Below are positions 5,848 to 9,908 of a stretch of DNA of 9,908 nucleotides, in pieces. Each line of letters starts with the position of its first letter. Position 1 is the stretch's first letter. Below the pieces are notes generated by a model. That model had not been told where the DNA came from, did no database searches, and saw only the letters and a list, made by a program, of their open reading frames with translations. The position numbers and the translations under genes were made by a program. Origin of the DNA: Gemmatimonadota bacterium (GTDB taxonomy: Bacteria > Gemmatimonadota > Gemmatimonadetes > Longimicrobiales > Gaopeijiaceae); the NCBI GenBank assembly GCA_003567615.1, contig PWZC01000046.1:1-9908 (forward strand), given 5' to 3'.

Positions 5848-7125
5848 ATGTCGAAGAAGACCATTGAACTCGAGGTGAGTCGGACCCCGGAGATGGGGAT
5901 GGATTTCCGTCCCGCTCCCGGTCCGATGCAACCCGTGGACCTGGCAGAGCCCGATCTCCGGGCCGAGAAGATGCTGATCAATGTGGGTCCCCAGCATCCG
6001 GCCACCCACGGCGTGCTCCGCCTCGTCCTCGAGTTGGACGGCGAGACCGTGGTGCGGTGCCTTCCGCACATCGGCTACCTCCACTCGTCCTTCGAGAAGC
6101 TGGGGGAGTACCGCACCTGGAACCAGGTGATTCCGCTGACGGACCGGATGGATTACCTGGCACCCCTGATCTACAACTGCGCCTACGCCATGGCCGTGGA
6201 GAAGCTCATGGGCGTCGAGGTGACCGAGCGGTGCAAGGTCACCCGGGTCATCATGATGGAGCTGGATCGGGTCTTTTCCCACCTCCTCTGGCTGGGAACC
6301 TGGGCCATCGATGTGGGCGCCTTCACTCCCTTCCTGTACGCCTTCCAGGAGCGGGAAAAGGTCTACAAGCTGCACGAGGCATACACCGGCGCCCGGATCA
6401 CCACATCTGCCACCCGGATCGGTGGCATGATGGCGGACATGCCCCAGGGCTGGGACGTGGGAGTCCGGAAGTTCATCAATGAACTGCCGCGAACCATGGA
6501 CGAGATCGAATCGCTCCTCTCCCACAACGCCATCCATATCGGTCGGACCCAGGGCGTCGGCGTCATCGGTGCCGAAGACGCCATCGACATGGGGCTGTCC
6601 GGTCCCAATCTCCGGGCCACCGGAGTCCCCTACGACGTCCGGAAGGACCGGCCCTACTACGATTACGAGACGTACGAGTTCGAGGTCCCCATCGGTGAGT
6701 ACGGGGACTGTTACGACCGCTACATGGTACGTCTCGAAGAGATCCGCCAGAGCTGTCGGATTCTCCATCAGGCGCTGGATCGCTTGCCCGACGGTCCCAT
6801 GAATGTGGATGACCCTCGCGTCATCCTCCCGTCCAAGACGGATCTCATGAATGACATGGAGTCCATGATCCACCACTTCAAGCTGGTCATGGAGGGGGTC
6901 AAGGCGCCCCCTGGTGAGTCCCACTTCTCGGTGGAGGGGTCCAAAGGGGAGCTGGGGATGTACGTGGTGAGCGATGGGGGCTCCAAGCCCGTCCGTTGGC
7001 GGGTCCGCCCCCCTTCCTTCGTGAATCTGGCCGCCATCCCCAAGTTGGTGGAGGGGGGCCTTCTGGCCGACGTGATCATGGTGAACGCCAGCCTGGACAT
7101 CGTCCTGGGAGAGATCGACCGGTGA
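5848..7125 (+). CDS. nuoD: NADH-quinone oxidoreductase subunit D
   Basis: 425-aa peripheral subunit (49-kDa family) that forms most of the quinone-reduction pocket with NuoB; it descends from the large subunit of [NiFe] hydrogenases but has lost the metal ligands. Core motifs are NVGPQHPATHGVLR (45-58), PHIGYLHSSFEK (73-84), ARITTSATRIGG and the C-terminal SDGGSKPVRWRVRPPSFVN, ending in SLDIVLGEIDR. H54 matches His38 and Y103 (RMDY) matches Tyr87 of Thermus Nqo4, the two residues proposed to hold the quinone head group. The frame is open far upstream, but the ATG at 5848 (MSKKTIELEV) is the first Met after the nuoC stop and gives the usual ~40-residue leader before the core. There is no Shine-Dalgarno upstream, only pyrimidines, so translation may depend on ribosomes finishing nuoC. 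Its stop overlaps the nuoE GTG (GTGA, 7122-7125). Confidence 0.97.
   Translation: MSKKTIELEVSRTPEMGMDFRPAPGPMQPVDLAEPDLRAEKMLINVGPQHPATHGVLRLVLELDGETVVRCLPHIGYLHSSFEKLGEYRTWNQVIPLTDRMDYLAPLIYNCAYAMAVEKLMGVEVTERCKVTRVIMMELDRVFSHLLWLGTWAIDVGAFTPFLYAFQEREKVYKLHEAYTGARITTSATRIGGMMADMPQGWDVGVRKFINELPRTMDEIESLLSHNAIHIGRTQGVGVIGAEDAIDMGLSGPNLRATGVPYDVRKDRPYYDYETYEFEVPIGEYGDCYDRYMVRLEEIRQSCRILHQALDRLPDGPMNVDDPRVILPSKTDLMNDMESMIHHFKLVMEGVKAPPGESHFSVEGSKGELGMYVVSDGGSKPVRWRVRPPSFVNLAAIPKLVEGGLLADVIMVNASLDIVLGEIDR
7107..7113 (+). promoter_or_regulatory. Ribosome binding site supporting the nuoE GTG start
   Basis: GGGAGAG inside the end of nuoD sits eight bases before GTG at 7122. Together with the GTGA stop/start overlap it favours a GTG start over the internal ATG at 7296, which has no such site. 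Confidence 0.6.
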
Positions 7126-7802
7126 GTGATTCGAGCACGGGTGCCGGCGGCAAGGGTGTGCCCTTCCGGAACCCCGGATGGGCCGGAAACACCGGCGAGT
7201 ACGATCTGACCGAGGAGCAGGTCCGCGGTCTCGACTACGTGGGCACCCGTCCGGTCGAGGGAGGTCATCCCGGAGCGTCAGCCACGTATCCGTACATGCT
7301 TACCGCTCGGTCGCCCGAGGCCCCCCTCTTCGAGGGCCCCTACCAGGAGCGGTTCGGGAAGATCCGCTCCCGCTTCCCCACGGCGCAGGGCGCGCTCCTC
7401 CCCACGCTCAATCTGGCGCAGGAGGTCCGTGGCCACGTCTCCCAGGAGACCATGCGCGAGGTAGCGGCCCTCCTGGGTCTCTCGGATGCCTACGTACGCG
7501 GGGTGGCATCTTTCTATACCATGTACAACAAGCGGGAAGTGGGACGTTTCCTCATCCAGGTGTGCACGAACATCTCCTGCAACCTGTGCGGTGGCGACGA
7601 AGTCCTAGCGGCTTTTCTCGAACACACCGGAACCGAACTGGGTGAGGTCTCCGCCGACGGCCTTTTCACCGTCATGGAAGTGGAGTGCCTCGCCGCCTGC
7701 GGCACCCCCACCGCCGTGCAGATCAACTCCCGCTACTTCGAGAACGTCACCCCGGAAGGTGTGCCGGCCCTGCTGGACCGGCTCCGGAGCGAGGTCAACT
7801 GA
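7122..7802 (+). CDS. nuoE: NADH-quinone oxidoreductase subunit E (24-kDa [2Fe-2S] subunit)
   Basis: 226-aa thioredoxin-fold subunit of the NADH-oxidising module, holding [2Fe-2S] cluster N1a next to NuoF. Ligands are C148 and C153 (VCTNISC) and C189 and C193 (ECLAAC); an extra Cys, C156, follows the first pair. The N-terminal helical part of the family spans about 72-140 (RFGKIRSRFPTAQGALLPTL ... GVASFYTMY). I chose the GTG at 7122 because it overlaps the nuoD stop and has a ribosome site. This gives a ~70-residue N-terminal leader beyond the usual ~160-170-aa length (GWAGNTGEYDLTEEQVRGLD, then VEGGHPGASATYPYML). Starting at the ATG at 7296 instead would give 168 aa, the family norm, so the start is the uncertain part. 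The stop is one base before the nuoF ATG. Confidence 0.93.
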   Translation: MSDSSTGAGGKGVPFRNPGWAGNTGEYDLTEEQVRGLDYVGTRPVEGGHPGASATYPYMLTARSPEAPLFEGPYQERFGKIRSRFPTAQGALLPTLNLAQEVRGHVSQETMREVAALLGLSDAYVRGVASFYTMYNKREVGRFLIQVCTNISCNLCGGDEVLAAFLEHTGTELGEVSADGLFTVMEVECLAACGTPTAVQINSRYFENVTPEGVPALLDRLRSEVN

Positions 7803-7803
7803 C

Positions 7804-9096
7804 ATGGCTTATCCGTACACGCACGAGAAGGAGGTCCGCGTCCTCAGTCGGGGCTGGGGCGATCCTCGCACACGCACCCTCGAGGGCTGGAAGGCCATGG
7901 GCGGCTACACCGCCTTGCCCAAGGCGCTGGGGATGAGCCGGGCGGAGGTCATCGACGAGGTGAAGGCATCGGGGCTGCGGGGCAGGGGGGGGGCCGGATT
8001 CCCCACCGGGATCAAATGGTCCTTCATGCCCGGTGACAAGAAGGGTGCCCACTATCTCTGCTGCAACGCCGACGAATCCGAACCCGGGACCTTCAAGGAC
8101 CGGGAGCTCCTCCGGTGGACTCCGCACCAGCTCATCGAGGGCTGCCTCATCGGGGCCTACGCCATCCAGGCCGACCACGTCTTCATCTACTGCCGGGGCG
8201 AGTTCTTCGAGGCGACACAGGTACTGTCCAGGGCCGTGGAAGAAGCCTATGAGGCAGGCTACATCGGGAAGGACATCCTGGGTTCGGGCCACGACATCGA
8301 CATTACGGTCTTCGCCGGAGCCGGCGCGTACATCTGCGGAGAAGAGACGGCCCTCATGAACTCCATCGAGGGCCGCCGGGGACTCCCGCGGGTCAAGCCA
8401 CCATTTCCCGCCGCCGTGGGACTCTTCGGCAAGCCCACCACCATCAACAATGTGGAGACCCTCTCCAGCATTCCCCACATCGTGAACAATGGGGGATCGT
8501 GGTATCGCCAGTGGGGCTCCGAGAAGAGCCCGGGGACGAAGCTGTTCTGCGTCAGCGGGCACGTTCGTCGTCCCGGGAACTACGAGCTTCCCCTGGGCTT
8601 CCCCCTGGAGGAGCTCATCTATGACGTGTGTGGGGGCTTTCGCGAGGGCCGCTCCCTCAAGGCGGTGATCCCCGGCGGGAGTTCCGTTCCCATCATGTCC
8701 GCTGCGGACTGCGCAGGGTGCCTCCTGGACTACGAAGGGGTGGTGGAGAGGGGATCCATGTTGGGATGTGCCTCGGTCATCATCATGGACGACTCGACGA
8801 ACATCGTGAAGCAGGTCCGTCGTATGGTGGACTTCTACGCCCACGAGTCCTGCGGTCAGTGTACGCCGTGCCGGGAAGGGACGCAGTGGCTGTCCCGGAT
8901 CCTGGTCCGCATCGAACATGGCCGGGGCACCGAGGAGGACCTGGACACCTTGCTGGAGCTGGGGAACCAGATGACGGGAACCACCATCTGCGTTCTCTCC
9001 GACTCCGCCGCCGCCCCCGTGGCCTCGTCCATCCAGAAGTTCCGGGATGACTATCTGGCCCTGATCCGTCGTGGAGAGAAGGTGGGTGCGGCCTGA
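7804..9096 (+). CDS. nuoF: NADH-quinone oxidoreductase subunit F (51-kDa NADH/FMN subunit)
   Basis: 430-aa flavoprotein that oxidises NADH, passes a hydride to FMN and feeds electrons to [4Fe-4S] cluster N3. The glycine-rich nucleotide segment GLRGRGGAGFPTG is at 57-69, NADESEPGTFKDR at 88-100, and the FMN-region AGAYICGEETAL at 173-184. Cluster N3 ligands are C350, C353 and C356 (SCGQCTPCREG) plus C396 (TTICVLSDSAA); the usual motif around the last ligand is TICALGDAAA, so this variant is slightly divergent. Full length. The ATG at 7804 follows the nuoE stop by one base with GAGG at 7791-7794. The frame is open upstream over nuoE, but that is not coding. The stop overlaps an out-of-frame ATG (TGATG, 9094-9098), and nuoG begins 33 nt downstream. 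Confidence 0.97.
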   Translation: MAYPYTHEKEVRVLSRGWGDPRTRTLEGWKAMGGYTALPKALGMSRAEVIDEVKASGLRGRGGAGFPTGIKWSFMPGDKKGAHYLCCNADESEPGTFKDRELLRWTPHQLIEGCLIGAYAIQADHVFIYCRGEFFEATQVLSRAVEEAYEAGYIGKDILGSGHDIDITVFAGAGAYICGEETALMNSIEGRRGLPRVKPPFPAAVGLFGKPTTINNVETLSSIPHIVNNGGSWYRQWGSEKSPGTKLFCVSGHVRRPGNYELPLGFPLEELIYDVCGGFREGRSLKAVIPGGSSVPIMSAADCAGCLLDYEGVVERGSMLGCASVIIMDDSTNIVKQVRRMVDFYAHESCGQCTPCREGTQWLSRILVRIEHGRGTEEDLDTLLELGNQMTGTTICVLSDSAAAPVASSIQKFRDDYLALIRRGEKVGAA

Positions 9097-9129
9097 TGGC
9101 CCGCCTCCCCGACTCCGGAGCATTCGCCC

Positions 9130-9908
9130 ATGTCTGAATTCACCCCACCCCAGGAAATGGTCACCCTGACCATCGACGGACAGGAGGTTGCCGTTCCCCC
9201 GGGAACCCCCATCCTCCAGGCCGCCGAGAGTACGGGAAACCGGATTCCCCACTACTGCTACCACCCGGGGCTGTCAGCCCCGGCCCAGTGTCGACTCTGC
9301 CTTGTGGAGGTAGAGGGCGCGCCGAAGCTCCAGCCGTCGTGTGTCACTCAGGTCCGGGACGGGCAAGTGGTCCATACGGCCAGCGAGAAGGCCAAGGGCA
9401 TGCGGCAGGGAGTGCTGGAGTTCTACCTGGCCAATCACCCCCTGGATTGCCCCATCTGTGACCAGTCCGGGGAGTGCAAACTCCAGGACTACGTCCATGC
9501 AGAGGGGCGCAAGCACGGACGAAGCCGGGAACCCAAGCGGGTCTTCGGGCGGGACGACTTCGGTGGGGACGTCCTCTTCTACGGTGACCGCTGCGTCATG
9601 TGCACGCGCTGTGTACGCTTCATGAACGAAGTGGCCCAGGATCCTCGCCTGACCGTGGTGGAGCGGGGCAACCGCTCCGTCATCGACACCTTCTTCGAGG
9701 ACGGGGTGGAGGGCTCTCCCTACGCCGGAAACATCGTGGACATCTGTCCTGTGGGAGCGCTGGTTTCCAAGGACTTCCTCCACAAGGCCCGGGCGTGGGA
9801 TCTGGACCACACGCCCAGCGTCTGCCCCAACTGTTCCCAGGGCTGCAACATCGATCTGCACGTCCGGGACAACCGGGTCCAGCGCCTCAAGCCCCGCGCC
9901 AATCCGGA
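9130..9908 (+). CDS. nuoG: NADH-quinone oxidoreductase subunit G, N-terminal 259 residues, 3'-truncated by the window edge
   Basis: Fe-S relay subunit of the NADH-oxidising module; the frame is still open at the last base. From the ATG at 9130 (GGAG at 9117-9120, nine bases before), the ligands appear in order. [2Fe-2S] N1b: C43, C54, C57, C71. His-ligated [4Fe-4S] N5: H103, C107, C110, C116 (HPLDCPICDQSGEC). [4Fe-4S] N4: C155, C158, C161 (DRCVMCTRC) and C206 (DICPVGAL). Next comes C232, C235, C239 (VCPNCSQGCN), the first three ligands of the optional off-pathway cluster N7, absent from mitochondrial complex I; its fourth Cys would be beyond the window. The large molybdopterin-oxidoreductase-like domain expected to follow is not visible. 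No other ATG in this frame gives a better start. Confidence 0.96.
   Translation, partial: MSEFTPPQEMVTLTIDGQEVAVPPGTPILQAAESTGNRIPHYCYHPGLSAPAQCRLCLVEVEGAPKLQPSCVTQVRDGQVVHTASEKAKGMRQGVLEFYLANHPLDCPICDQSGECKLQDYVHAEGRKHGRSREPKRVFGRDDFGGDVLFYGDRCVMCTRCVRFMNEVAQDPRLTVVERGNRSVIDTFFEDGVEGSPYAGNIVDICPVGALVSKDFLHKARAWDLDHTPSVCPNCSQGCNIDLHVRDNRVQRLKPRANP

Noticed and set aside
5689..6924. 411-aa minus-strand open frame opposite nuoC and nuoD
   Set aside because: Shadow of nuoD codon bias; its His, Val and Asp-rich translation matches no family and it lies over conserved NuoD sequence.
7795..9264. 489-aa minus-strand open frame opposite nuoF
   Set aside because: It is the complement of a G/C-biased gene with all NuoF motifs on the plus strand. 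Long antisense frames are expected there, and the translated sequence shows no recognisable domain.
1..9908. Mobile element, CRISPR, prophage or defence system
   Set aside because: No transposase, integrase, spaced repeat array, tRNA-like attachment site or defence-type domain was seen on either strand; gene content is housekeeping throughout.

Overview
The window is a GC-rich bacterial chromosomal segment with strong G/C preference at third codon positions. It contains ten protein-coding genes and no sign of mobile DNA, CRISPR, tRNA or rRNA. The mix of genes suggests a member of Gemmatimonadota or a close relative: a large secreted-type M14 carboxypeptidase, a lipoprotein FKBP, an 'SSYGYD/GKSTYARCG' type dCTP deaminase, and a nuoA-G run whose NuoB carries a 'CAGRVPYKLAPVLRRIW' segment. 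That placement is inference from protein style, not from a marker gene.

Layout. (1) Positions 1-2475, plus strand: the 3' part of an M14 zinc carboxypeptidase gene; its N-terminus, presumably with a signal peptide, lies outside the window. (2) Positions 2527-3060, plus strand: a small lipoprotein with an FKBP-type fold that has lost a loop and several active-site residues. (3) A GC-rich hairpin in the 48-bp convergent gap. (4) Positions 3109-3663, minus strand: dcd, dCTP deaminase. (5) A 288-bp divergent intergenic region, 3664-3951, holding the likely promoter of the respiratory operon, with an imperfect inverted repeat lying across its -35 box. (6) Positions 3952-9908, plus strand: nuoA, nuoB, nuoC, nuoD, nuoE, nuoF and the first 259 codons of nuoG.

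The nuo genes encode the peripheral arm of proton-pumping NADH:quinone oxidoreductase (complex I) plus one membrane subunit (NuoA). NuoE, NuoF and NuoG form the NADH-oxidising module (FMN and a chain of Fe-S clusters). NuoB, NuoC and NuoD form the quinone-reducing connecting module, with cluster N2 in NuoB and the quinone pocket between NuoB and NuoD. NuoC and NuoD are separate genes here, not fused as in E. coli. All cluster ligands that fall inside the window are present. Genes are tightly packed: ATGA overlap for nuoA/nuoB, GTGA overlap for nuoD/nuoE, and a 1-nt gap for nuoE/nuoF, so they are almost certainly one transcript continuing beyond the right edge.

I do not see a new biological system. 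The observations most worth checking are the loop-deleted FKBP lipoprotein, the repeat architecture over the nuo promoter, the start contexts without a Shine-Dalgarno sequence (dcd and nuoD), and the terminal extensions on NuoB, NuoC and NuoE.
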